Shown here: piece after piece, positions 29,344 through 36,666 of the stretch
How the letters are laid out: every line of letters begins with the position of its first letter
Position numbering within the stretch: the stretch's first letter is position 1
Source of the DNA: an uncultured Bacteroidota bacterium
GTDB lineage: Bacteria; Bacteroidota; Bacteroidia; AKYH767-A; 2013-40CM-41-45
Assembly: GCA_937871435.1 (NCBI GenBank)
Contig: CALMQM010000101.1
Coordinates: 1 to 64,000 of the forward strand
DNA length: 64,000 nt
Reading direction: 5' to 3'
Notes under the pieces: model-generated
Databases searched by the model: none
The model's input: only the letters and a program-made list of their open reading frames with translations
What the model was told of the DNA's origin: nothing
Translations under genes and position numbers: made by a program

Positions 29344-30134
29344 GTGAGAATTAATTGAGTGAGTATGTAGTCGAAAACAAGAATCAGAATGCTGCTGTAT
29401 ACAACAGCGTTGGTGCTGGATTGTCCAACTTCCAGAGCTCCGCCTTCTGTATGATATCCGTGATAGGCTGAAACAGTTGTGATGATGTAAGCAAAAGTGA
29501 GTGTCTTAATCATCGCAAAAGTGATGTTAAACGGAACAAATGAATCCTGAATCCCTTTGATGAATTCCGCAGAACTGATTACTCCTGCCATTGTACCGGC
29601 AAACCAGCCTCCGAAAATTCCTAAAAACATACTGATGGAAACTACAAACGGAAAGATCAGAATAGCTGCGACAACTTTCGGCAACACGAGATACGCGGAA
29701 GAATTAATACCCATAATCTCCAATGCATCAATCTGCTCAGTTACCCGCATGGTACCAATTTCAGAAGCGATACTTGACCCAATTTTCCCTGCTAAAACCA
29801 GAGACATCATCGTTGGTGAAAACTCCAGAATGATTGAATCTCTGGCAACAATTCCTACCGCTGACATTGGTACAAGTGGATTGACCAGATTGTAAACTGT
29901 TTGGATTGTAATTACAGCTCCCATGAACACCGATGTGAGCGCAACAATCCCCATCGATCCATAGCCAAAATTGTCGAGCTCCCTAACCAGCTGCCGCCAG
30001 TAAATGGAAAATTTTTCAGGTTTGGTCATCATCTCTTTGATGAAGATCCAATATCGTCCCAGGTGAAAAAGCCAATTCATATGGTGGCTAAAATAAGAAT
30101 TAATAGCTGGTTGAAAGATTCTCCAAAGATTCAC
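29340..30134 (-). CDS. mlaE: ABC transporter permease, MlaE-like
   Basis: This is the inner-membrane permease of an MCE-type phospholipid transporter. The 264-residue protein has five or six hydrophobic segments and the MlaE hallmark region ARDSIILEFSP, then GKIGSSIASEIGTMRVTEQIDALEIMGI near residues 100-140. The GTG at 30134 gives a slightly long N-terminus; an ATG at 30080 (MNWLFHLG) is an alternative start. It is divergent from the small lipoprotein gene, with only about 35 bp between them, and forms an operon with the MlaF-like gene. Confidence 0.9.
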   Translation of the reverse strand: MNLWRIFQPAINSYFSHHMNWLFHLGRYWIFIKEMMTKPEKFSIYWRQLVRELDNFGYGSMGIVALTSVFMGAVITIQTVYNLVNPLVPMSAVGIVARDSIILEFSPTMMSLVLAGKIGSSIASEIGTMRVTEQIDALEIMGINSSAYLVLPKVVAAILIFPFVVSISMFLGIFGGWFAGTMAGVISSAEFIKGIQDSFVPFNITFAMIKTLTFAYIITTVSAYHGYHTEGGALEVGQSSTNAVVYSSILILVFDYILTQLILT

Positions 30135-30156
30135 GTTTCAACAATATCAACAGTTT

Positions 30157-30164
30157 TATCTTTG
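30157..30164 (+). promoter_or_regulatory. -7 box of the 45-residue lipoprotein gene
   Basis: TATCTTTG matches TAnnTTTG exactly, but only 4 nt separate it from the ATG at 30169. The predicted transcription start would coincide with, or lie within a few bases of, the start codon. Confidence 0.6.
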
Positions 30165-30168
30165 TAAA

Positions 30169-30306
30169 ATGAACAGACGCCGAATCGGGATGCTCAGCAT
30201 CGTTTTCCTCATGTTAGTTGCTTTTACTTCCTCCGGTTGTTTTTTAACCAAAAAAAAATGCGACTGTCCGAAATTCAGTAAGGTAAAACACAAATCAAGG
30301 TCGTAA
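30169..30306 (+). CDS. Small putative lipoprotein, 45 residues
   Basis: The peptide reads as a short basic N-terminus (MNRRRIGM), a hydrophobic stretch (SIVFLMLVAFTSS) and GC, a plausible lipoprotein cleavage site at Cys24. A tiny mature tail with KKKCDCPKF follows. Small lipoproteins with a K-K-C-x-C-P tail are a recurring type in Bacteroidota genomes. The lipobox is imperfect, with Ser at -3. The promoter box directly before the ATG supports the gene being real and perhaps leaderless. Its neighbours are the divergent Mla-type permease and downstream feoAB. Function is unknown. Confidence 0.7.
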   Translation: MNRRRIGMLSIVFLMLVAFTSSGCFLTKKKCDCPKFSKVKHKSRS

Positions 30307-30346
30307 TCCCCTGAATCCTGATTTTTTCCGTTGAATTAATTGAAGG

Positions 30347-30377
30347 GCACTTCTAAAACTTATAATAGTTGAAGTGC
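30347..30377 (+). repeat. Interrupted inverted repeat downstream of the small lipoprotein gene
   Basis: GCACTTC and GAAGTGC pair perfectly. After a TAA bulge, AACT/AGTT extend the stem inward with a 6-nt loop. A short T-run occurs about 10 nt later. It may terminate the lipoprotein transcript. Confidence 0.45.
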
Positions 30378-30498
30378 AAAATGATTTTTATGCCATTTGA
30401 GGCCCGGCGAAGGTGGTTTCTGAATCAATTATCTGTCCGACGAACATCCAATTATTGCAAAAAAGAGATCAGGCAGTGAATTTATCCTAAATAAAGTG

Positions 30499-30532
30499 AG
30501 GAAAGGTCTTCCTCTTTCCTGAGGGATTTTTT
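30499..30532 (+). terminator. Hairpin and T-run upstream of feoA
   Basis: AGGAAAG (30499-30505) pairs with CTTTCCT (30514-30520), and GAGGGATTTTTT follows. An alternative short stem CCTC/GAGG directly before the T-run overlaps it, so the two structures are mutually exclusive. Confidence 0.45.
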
Positions 30533-30585
30533 AAAAGTATCCTTAAGCTGGTGATTAAAATCATGCTTTTAATTCAAAATTTCGC

Positions 30586-30593
30586 TACTTTTG
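30586..30593 (+). promoter_or_regulatory. feoA -7 box
   Basis: TACTTTTG matches TAnnTTTG exactly and lies 31 nt before the feoA ATG. No -33 TTTG is seen at the ideal distance, which would be compatible with an activator-dependent or weak promoter. Confidence 0.55.
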
Positions 30594-30597
30594 AATC

Positions 30598-30620
30598 CTA
30601 TTTAAAATCGTTCTAAATAG
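30598..30620 (+). promoter_or_regulatory. Palindromic candidate operator in the feoAB leader
   Basis: CTATTTA (30598-30604) and TAAATAG (30614-30620) are perfect inverted half-sites around a 9-bp centre. They are placed just downstream of the -7 box and 5 bp before the feoA ATG. The site would overlap the transcription start, a typical repressor position, and an iron-responsive regulator is the obvious but unproven candidate. Confidence 0.5.
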
Positions 30621-30624
30621 CTAA

Positions 30625-30861
30625 ATGGGCCTCGAGGTGAAATATTTATCTGAATTGCACAAAGGACAGTTCGGCATCATTGACTCTTTTACAGACTATG
30701 AACTATCGTTAAAATTGCTGGAGATGGGATGTATTCCGGGTGAAAAAATAGAAGTCATCCGAATTGCTCCGCTTGGTGATCCAATCGCTATCAGTATAAC
30801 AGGGTATATGCTTAGCCTGCGAAAAGACGAAGCAGCGACTGTCAGGGTCAGACTGAGTTGA
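30625..30861 (+). CDS. feoA: Ferrous iron transport protein A
   Basis: FeoA is a small SH3-like cytosolic protein required for FeoB-dependent Fe(II) uptake. The 78-residue product has the family signatures: LSELHKGQFGII, LSLKLLEMGCIPGEKIEVIRIAPLGDP near residues 28-55, and SLRKDEA near the end. It precedes feoB by 78 bp on the same strand. The upstream palindrome suggests metal-dependent control. Confidence 0.95.
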   Translation: MGLEVKYLSELHKGQFGIIDSFTDYELSLKLLEMGCIPGEKIEVIRIAPLGDPIAISITGYMLSLRKDEAATVRVRLS

Positions 30862-30939
30862 TTCTTTAAACTATTTCTCCTGTCAATTCAAATTCCAACC
30901 CTACAACTCCATCCAACCAGAAAATAATCAAGCAGCTTC

Positions 30940-33066
30940 GTGTCGAGGAAATTAAAAATAGCTCTTGTAGGAAATCCGAACAGCGGAAAATCATCTGTGT
31001 TCAATGGATTGACAGGTCTCAATCAAAAGGTTGCCAATTTTCCGGGAGTTACTGTTGACAAGAAAATGGGCTTTGCAAATCTGAAAGATGAGCAAGGCGG
31101 GCAAATACAGGTAGAGTATATTGATTTACCGGGAACCTATAGTTTATATCCGAAATCACCGGAAGAAAAACTTCCATTCCAGATTCTATGTGATCCCAAC
31201 AACGAATCACACCCTGATCTTACTGTCGTTATAGCTGACGGAACAAATCTCAAACGAAATCTTTTTCTCTGTTCCCAGATTATTGATCTGAAAATTCCGG
31301 TGATCCTTGTGATCAACATGATGGATCTGGTTCGGTTTAAAAAAATCGAAATTGATTTCAATAAACTTTCTCAAAAACTTGGTATTCCTGTGATCCCGAT
31401 GAACGGGCGCAAACAGGAAGGGATTGACGATTTAAAGAAAGCTATTATTCAACCGCTTCATATTCCTGACAACGACTTTATCGATGTAAGAGTTTTTGCT
31501 CCGGAGGTGATTGAAACGATCCGGCACATTGTGAATGTACATAGCAACTACAATGCATTCCTGGTCGCGAATAATCTTGAGTTGATCACAGCATTTGAAA
31601 TTCATCAATGGAAGCGTGATAAAATTACCGCTTCGTGTGCTGAACATCATTTTGACTCGCAACAGATGCAGGCGAGAGAAACGCTTGAACGATACAAAAT
31701 TATTACAGGAATAATGAATGATTGTGTGCGGAATCCCGATACGCCCATACAAAAATCCTACTCCTACAAAATCGATAGTTTACTCACGCACAGAGTATGG
31801 GGTTATTTTATTTTTCTTGCCGTATTGTTTGTCGTTTTTCAGGCAATATTTTCATGGGCAAGCTATCCGATGGATCTGATTGATAGCGGGTTTCAGTCAT
31901 TGAGTAGCTTTGTGAAAACTTCTCTGCCGAAAGGATTGATCAATGATCTGATTGTAGGCGGACTGCTTGCCGGTTTGAATGGAATCGTCGTATTCATTCC
32001 ACAGATTGCATTGTTGTTCTTCTTCATTGCAATTCTGGAAGACACCGGTTATATGGCAAGGGTAAGTTTTATAATGGATCGTTTGCTGAGAAAATTTGGC
32101 CTAAATGGAAAATCACTCATTCCTCTTATCAGCGGTGTAGCGTGCGCGGTACCTGCGATTATGTCGACACGTACCATTCAGAACTGGAAAGAACGACTGA
32201 TCACAATTATGGTCACTCCGCTGATGAGTTGTTCAGCCAGATTGCCGGTGTATACGCTGTTGATCGCGTTGATTATTCCAAAAGATTATGTGTATGGAAT
32301 CAATCTGCAGGGACTTGCTTTAATGCTTCTCTATTTCATCGGGTTTGCCGCTGCGGTTGGAGTTGCCTGGCTGATGAAGAATTTCATTAAATCAAAAGAA
32401 CGTAGTTTTTTTGTGATGGAACTTCCGATGTACAGAGTACCACGCTGGTCATCCATTGGATTACACATTCTGGAAAAAGTAAAAATCTTTTTGTTTGATG
32501 CCGGTAAAGTCATCATCATCATCTCTATTATTTTATGGGTGCTTTCTTCGTTCGGGCCATCCGGAAAATTTGAAGGGATTGAAAAAAAGTATTCCTCTCC
32601 CGAATACACCAATGTTCTTCCTGCGAATGAAATTGATCAGAAAATTCAAACGGAAAAACTCGAAAGTTCATATGCGGGAATGCTTGGCCATGTGATTGAA
32701 CCTGCAATCAGACCACTGGGATTCGACTGGAAAATCGGAATCGCGCTGATTACATCGTTTGCTGCCAGAGAAGTTTTTGTAGGCACAATGTCTACGATAT
32801 ACAGTGTGGGCGACAGCGAGTCCTCCAAGCATACGCTGAAGGAGAAGATGCAATCTGAAATGAATCCGGACACAGGAGGACCGCGCTACAGTTTTGCAGT
32901 AGGACTCGCTTTGATTTTATTTTATGCTTTTGCGATGCAATGCATGAGTACAGTTGCAACTGTTTACAGGGAGACCAAAAGAATCCGTTACCCTTTGATC
33001 CAGATTTTATATATGAGCGGAATGGCATATCTAGCAAGTCTGATCTGTTATCAATTGTTGAAATAA
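30940..33066 (+). CDS. feoB: Ferrous iron transport protein B
   Basis: FeoB is the inner-membrane Fe(II) transporter with an N-terminal GTPase. The 708-residue protein starts at GTG and immediately shows the G1 motif GNPNSGKS (residues 11-18), the G3 region DLPGTYSL, and the G4 motif NMMD. Two Gate-type membrane domains follow (about residues 280-480 and 510-705), with the conserved SGVACAVPAI and TPLMSCSARLPVY segments. Length is typical. It is co-directional with feoA and ends 131 bp before the SprT-like coding start, with an inverted repeat in between. Confidence 0.96.
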   Translation: MSRKLKIALVGNPNSGKSSVFNGLTGLNQKVANFPGVTVDKKMGFANLKDEQGGQIQVEYIDLPGTYSLYPKSPEEKLPFQILCDPNNESHPDLTVVIADGTNLKRNLFLCSQIIDLKIPVILVINMMDLVRFKKIEIDFNKLSQKLGIPVIPMNGRKQEGIDDLKKAIIQPLHIPDNDFIDVRVFAPEVIETIRHIVNVHSNYNAFLVANNLELITAFEIHQWKRDKITASCAEHHFDSQQMQARETLERYKIITGIMNDCVRNPDTPIQKSYSYKIDSLLTHRVWGYFIFLAVLFVVFQAIFSWASYPMDLIDSGFQSLSSFVKTSLPKGLINDLIVGGLLAGLNGIVVFIPQIALLFFFIAILEDTGYMARVSFIMDRLLRKFGLNGKSLIPLISGVACAVPAIMSTRTIQNWKERLITIMVTPLMSCSARLPVYTLLIALIIPKDYVYGINLQGLALMLLYFIGFAAAVGVAWLMKNFIKSKERSFFVMELPMYRVPRWSSIGLHILEKVKIFLFDAGKVIIIISIILWVLSSFGPSGKFEGIEKKYSSPEYTNVLPANEIDQKIQTEKLESSYAGMLGHVIEPAIRPLGFDWKIGIALITSFAAREVFVGTMSTIYSVGDSESSKHTLKEKMQSEMNPDTGGPRYSFAVGLALILFYAFAMQCMSTVATVYRETKRIRYPLIQILYMSGMAYLASLICYQLLK

Positions 33067-33128
33067 TATTCGCTTTTAATTTCGATCCAAAATGTGGTGC
33101 AATCAAAATCCACATTTGTGAATAAACG

Positions 33129-33150
33129 GCCGGAAGAAAACTATTCCGGC
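33129..33150 (+). repeat. Inverted repeat downstream of feoB
   Basis: GCCGGAA (33129-33135) and TTCCGGC (33144-33150) form a 7-bp GC-rich stem with an 8-nt loop. No T-run follows, so it is at best a weak or Rho-assisted terminator or an mRNA 3'-stabilising structure. Confidence 0.45.
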
Positions 33151-33175
33151 AGATGTATCAACAAATCACTATCTG

Positions 33176-33183
33176 TATCTTTG
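33176..33183 (+). promoter_or_regulatory. -7 box inside the nominal 5' end of the SprT-like frame
   Basis: TATCTTTG matches TAnnTTTG exactly. It lies 23 bp downstream of the first in-frame ATG (33153) and 15 bp upstream of a TTG codon (33198), which argues for the later start. Confidence 0.55.
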
Positions 33184-33197
33184 TAAAAAGTCAGGTC

Positions 33198-33833
33198 TTG
33201 TCGAAAGAAACCATCGCTTCCGTATTGTCCAAATATGTTCCTGCTCCTGCATTGGACATCTGTACAACATGGATTGTTTCTAAGAATATTCATCTCAAAA
33301 TTACGCGGGGACGATCTTCAAAATTTGGTGATTATATGCCACTTGGTCCCGGAAAAGGGCATCGAATTACAGTCAACCACGATCTGAATAAATATGCATT
33401 TCTGATTACGTTTGTGCATGAAGTTGCTCATTTACATTGTTTCGAAAAATACCATCGCAGGCATGAGCCACATGGTAAGGAATGGAAATATGAATTCCGG
33501 ATTTTGCTGAGCGATTTTGTTTCACAGGGAATTTTTCCGGAAGACATTCAGGTTGCGTTGAATAAATATCTGTTCAATCCTGCTGCTTCCAGTTGCTCTG
33601 ATCATGACTTAATGAGGGCTTTAAAAAAATACGATGCACCTCATCTGGAATCCGTAGTACATCTGGAGGATGTTCCTGAAAAATCAATTTTCCGGATTCA
33701 CCAAACCCGTGGTGATTTCATGTTTCAAAAAGGACAACGTCGCAGAACTCGATTTCAATGCCTTGAATTGAAGACCAAACGCCTGTATTTTGTAAACGCC
33801 CTGACTGAGGTAATTGTACTGGAAAATGTCTGA
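33198..33833 (+). CDS. SprT-like zinc metalloprotein
   Basis: The 211-residue product has a gluzincin-type HExxH motif (HEVAHLHCFEKYHRRHEPHG), giving two His and the catalytic Glu near residue 75 plus a third His-rich stretch, as in SprT-like proteins. A small C-terminal beta domain (about residues 140-211) has a FQKGQRRRTRFQCLEL segment and lacks the zinc-ribbon cysteines of SPRTN. The role is unknown; SprT-like enzymes are linked to DNA-protein crosslink repair in eukaryotes. The start is set at TTG 33198 (SKETIAS) because a promoter box sits between it and the ATG at 33153. If translation begins at 33153, the protein has 15 extra residues. Confidence 0.8.
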   Translation: MSKETIASVLSKYVPAPALDICTTWIVSKNIHLKITRGRSSKFGDYMPLGPGKGHRITVNHDLNKYAFLITFVHEVAHLHCFEKYHRRHEPHGKEWKYEFRILLSDFVSQGIFPEDIQVALNKYLFNPAASSCSDHDLMRALKKYDAPHLESVVHLEDVPEKSIFRIHQTRGDFMFQKGQRRRTRFQCLELKTKRLYFVNALTEVIVLENV

Positions 33834-34006
33834 TGTACAAAAAGTATGAGGGTTTGAAAGGGCGACAGGAAGGTCAGAAATTGGCACTAAAAAATCACGA
33901 TTGAAAATCAATTCAGGCTTTAGATCGCCTCATTATTTTCGTTTTCAAAGAACTAAAAAATACCTGCTTTTTCCTAATTTCATCGGGCTTTTGACAAGTA
34001 TTTATG

Positions 34007-34014
34007 TACATTTG
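34007..34014 (+). promoter_or_regulatory. -7 box for the aminotransferase gene
   Basis: TACATTTG matches TAnnTTTG exactly and ends 31 nt before the ATG at 34046. Confidence 0.5.
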
Positions 34015-34045
34015 TCAGTAGTCAATATATCAAACGCTCCATATT

Positions 34046-35338
34046 ATGTCTGAGACGTTAATCGCGCACCGCCATCCTCTGCAAGTTTCAGAAATGGCTG
34101 AAAACCTGATTGGATCCGAAATCATAAAATTAGCCGCAGAAATTCAGGAAAAAATTCGAAACGGTGAACGCATTTTCAACTACACCATTGGTGACTTTGA
34201 CCCGAAAATTTTTCCTATTCCTCAGGAATTAAATGACGAAATAATTTCCGCTTACAAACAGCATCACACGAATTACCCGGCAGCGAACGGTATGCCGGAA
34301 TTGAGAAAAGTGGTTGCCGATTTTTTAAAAGATCGAGAAGATCTGTCCTACTCCGCCGATGAAATTTTGATTTCCGGTGGCGCCCGTCCGCTTATCTATG
34401 CAACCTATGTTACTCTTTTAGACAAGGGCGACACAGTTGTATTTCCTGTACCCTCCTGGAACAACAATCATTATTGTCATTTATCCGATGCAAAGGCTGA
34501 ATTTGTAGAAACCCGTCCGGAGAATCATTTCATGCCTACAGCTGATGAAATTCGTCCTCATTTAAAGAATGCTACACTCTTATCGTTGTGTTCCCCATTG
34601 AATCCTACAGGTACAGTTTTCAATAAAGAACAGCTCACAGAGATTTGCGATCTTGTATTGGAAGAAAACCGTCGCCGTGGTCCTAATGTAAAGCCATTAT
34701 ACCTGATGTATGATCAGATTTACTGGGTGTTAACTTTCGGTAAAACGGAGCACTACAATCCGGTGAGTCTGCGTCCTGAAATGAGAGAATACACAATATT
34801 TATTGATGGGATCTCAAAATCGCTGGCTGCGACAGGCGTGCGTGTTGGTTGGGCATTCGGACCTCAAAGAGTGATTGATAAAATGCGCGCTATTCTTTCG
34901 CATGTTGGAGCATGGGCACCAAAAGCCGAACAGGTTGCTACAGGAAAATATTTGCAGAACAAAAGTTCGTTGAACTCATTTCTGGAGAATTTCAAAAAGG
35001 AAATTGATATGCGCCTGCATGGATTCTATGAAGGATTTATGGAGTTGCAAAAAGCCGGCTTTAAAGTTCAGGCAATAGCACCACAAGCGGCTATTTATCT
35101 CACGATACAATTGGATCTGAAAGGGATGAAAACCCAAAATGGAAAAGTCCTTTCCAGTCAAAAAGATGTTACCCAATACATTCTTGACGAAGCAAAACTT
35201 GCTGTAGTGCCCTTCTCGGCATTTGGCTCTTCGGATGATTCTTCGTGGTACCGCCTGTCTGTGGGTACATGCAACGCGAAAGAGATTCCTGAAGTGTTTC
35301 AGTCGTTGAAAAAAGTACTCAGCAGTCTGAATGCCTGA
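34046..35338 (+). CDS. Fold-type I PLP aminotransferase, class I/II
   Basis: The 430-residue protein belongs to the aspartate aminotransferase superfamily. Visible features are the NYTIGDFDPK substrate-loop region (about residue 45), YPAANGMPELR near 78, the CSPLNPTGTVF segment with the conserved NPTG near 190, and the PLP-lysine motif DGISKSLAATGVRVGW (Lys258). A C-terminal Arg-containing region (WYRLSVGT) would bind the carboxylate. The amino donor and acceptor cannot be decided from sequence; an amino-acid/2-oxoacid transamination is expected. It stands alone, 102 bp before manC. Confidence 0.9.
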   Translation: MSETLIAHRHPLQVSEMAENLIGSEIIKLAAEIQEKIRNGERIFNYTIGDFDPKIFPIPQELNDEIISAYKQHHTNYPAANGMPELRKVVADFLKDREDLSYSADEILISGGARPLIYATYVTLLDKGDTVVFPVPSWNNNHYCHLSDAKAEFVETRPENHFMPTADEIRPHLKNATLLSLCSPLNPTGTVFNKEQLTEICDLVLEENRRRGPNVKPLYLMYDQIYWVLTFGKTEHYNPVSLRPEMREYTIFIDGISKSLAATGVRVGWAFGPQRVIDKMRAILSHVGAWAPKAEQVATGKYLQNKSSLNSFLENFKKEIDMRLHGFYEGFMELQKAGFKVQAIAPQAAIYLTIQLDLKGMKTQNGKVLSSQKDVTQYILDEAKLAVVPFSAFGSSDDSSWYRLSVGTCNAKEIPEVFQSLKKVLSSLNA

Positions 35339-35440
35339 ACACAAACTTGATCCACGAATTAAAAAATTGCTTTAATCTTCATTCATTTTTTGCCTATCGA
35401 CTGATTTTTACTGCACACATTTGTCGATTAAATTATCCTG

Positions 35441-36526
35441 ATGAAAAACAATTACTGTATCATCATGGCCGGTGGCATTGGTAGCCGTTTCTGGCCAATG
35501 AGTCGTAACAATTTCCCGAAGCAATTCATTGATATTCTCGGTAGCGGAAAAACACTCATCCGTCAAACTTATGAGCGATTTCTTTCCATTTGTCCCTCTG
35601 AAAATATATTCATTGTGACAAATGAACAATATCTGGAATATGTGTATGAGCAAATTCCGGAGTTACCAAAAAACCAGGTGCTGTCAGAACCTCAACGAAG
35701 GAATACGGCTCCATGCGTTGCATATGCTGCCTATAAAATCGCCCAATTGAATCCGCAGGCAAACATGGTGATTGCTCCATCTGATCATGTGATAAAAGAC
35801 GACTCAAGTTTCCATGAAGCACTAAAAAAGGGCCTTGACTTTACAGCCAAGAATGAATGTTTACTTACAATTGGTATTCATCCGAGCAGGCCGGATACCG
35901 GCTATGGCTATATTCAATTCCAGGAAGATGACCGTGAAGAAAAATTCAAGATCAGTAAAGTGAAAACTTTCACTGAAAAACCGAATCTTGAAATGGCCAA
36001 ATTCTTTCTAAAAAGCGGAGACTTTCTATGGAACGCCGGAATTTTTGTGTGGAACATCAATTCCATCCTGAAAGCTTTTGAAGAACATCTCCCGGATATG
36101 GCGGCCATATTCAAGGAAGGAAAAGAGAATTATAATACGCCTTCTGAAGGAGATTTCATTCGTCGTGCATATACACTGTGTACCAATATTTCCATTGATT
36201 ATGGAATCATGGAAAAAGCTAAAAATGTATTTGTTCTGAGTGCGGAATTCGGATGGAGTGATCTCGGTACATGGAAATCATTGTACGAACAATTGCCACA
36301 TGATAATCATGGAAATGCTTCTGTAGGACCCCATATTCTACTTGATCATACTTCGAATTGTATCATCAATATGCCGAAGGATAAGCTGGCTGTAATTCAG
36401 GGATTGGAAAATTTTATTGTAGTGGAAACTGACAATGTCCTGTTGATTTGTCCGAAAGATGATGAACAACAAGTCCGCAATCTGGTAAACGAAGTCAAGC
36501 TTAAAAAGGGTGATAAATATGTTTAG
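35441..36526 (+). CDS. manC: Mannose-1-phosphate guanylyltransferase
   Basis: The enzyme makes GDP-mannose from mannose-1-phosphate and GTP for glycan synthesis. The 361-residue protein has the pyrophosphorylase signature MAGGIGSRFWPMSRNNFPKQF at residues about 9-29, and also EPQRRNTAPC near 84, IAPSDHVI near 105, and FTEKP near 178. It is the short, single-domain form without the C-terminal phosphomannose isomerase cupin. It is convergent with fumC, and heptamer repeat element 2 fills the gap right after its stop codon. Confidence 0.93.
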   Translation: MKNNYCIIMAGGIGSRFWPMSRNNFPKQFIDILGSGKTLIRQTYERFLSICPSENIFIVTNEQYLEYVYEQIPELPKNQVLSEPQRRNTAPCVAYAAYKIAQLNPQANMVIAPSDHVIKDDSSFHEALKKGLDFTAKNECLLTIGIHPSRPDTGYGYIQFQEDDREEKFKISKVKTFTEKPNLEMAKFFLKSGDFLWNAGIFVWNINSILKAFEEHLPDMAAIFKEGKENYNTPSEGDFIRRAYTLCTNISIDYGIMEKAKNVFVLSAEFGWSDLGTWKSLYEQLPHDNHGNASVGPHILLDHTSNCIINMPKDKLAVIQGLENFIVVETDNVLLICPKDDEQQVRNLVNEVKLKKGDKYV

Positions 36527-36528
36527 AG

Positions 36529-36666
36529 AAGTGAAGGGTGAAGAGTGATTTTTTTCGTCACTCGTCACTCGTCCCATAGTATTATCAGCCAGACATACTC
36601 TTTAAAATACGACAAAACATTTTACCTCATACACTCCCTTTTTACTCTTCACCATTCACTTATTAC
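36529..36666. repeat. Heptanucleotide-periodic repeat element 2 between manC and fumC
   Basis: AAGTGAAGGGTGAAGAGT (36529-36546) and ACTCTTCACCATTCACTT (36644-36661) form an 18-bp terminal inverted repeat with one mismatch. Inside the left part, units of 7 nt continue as GTGAAGG, GTGAAGA, GTGATTT, then CGTCACT twice and CGTCCCA (36556-36576). The right arm units TTTTTAC, TCTTCAC, CATTCAC and TTATTAC run into the fumC stop codon. It shares a 20-nt exact inverted match with element 1 (28559-28578). Confidence 0.8.

Larger units (their letters stand above)
30307..30624. other. Intergenic region before feoA (318 bp) with several inverted repeats
   Basis: No ORF is supported. The region holds an interrupted hairpin (GCACTTC 30347-30353 with GAAGTGC 30371-30377, plus AACT/AGTT inside). 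It also holds a stem AGGAAAG/CTTTCCT (30499-30520) followed by GAGGGATTTTTT, a feoA -7 box (30586-30593), and a palindrome (30598-30620). The combination suggests a terminator and regulatory leader rather than a gene. Confidence 0.55.
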
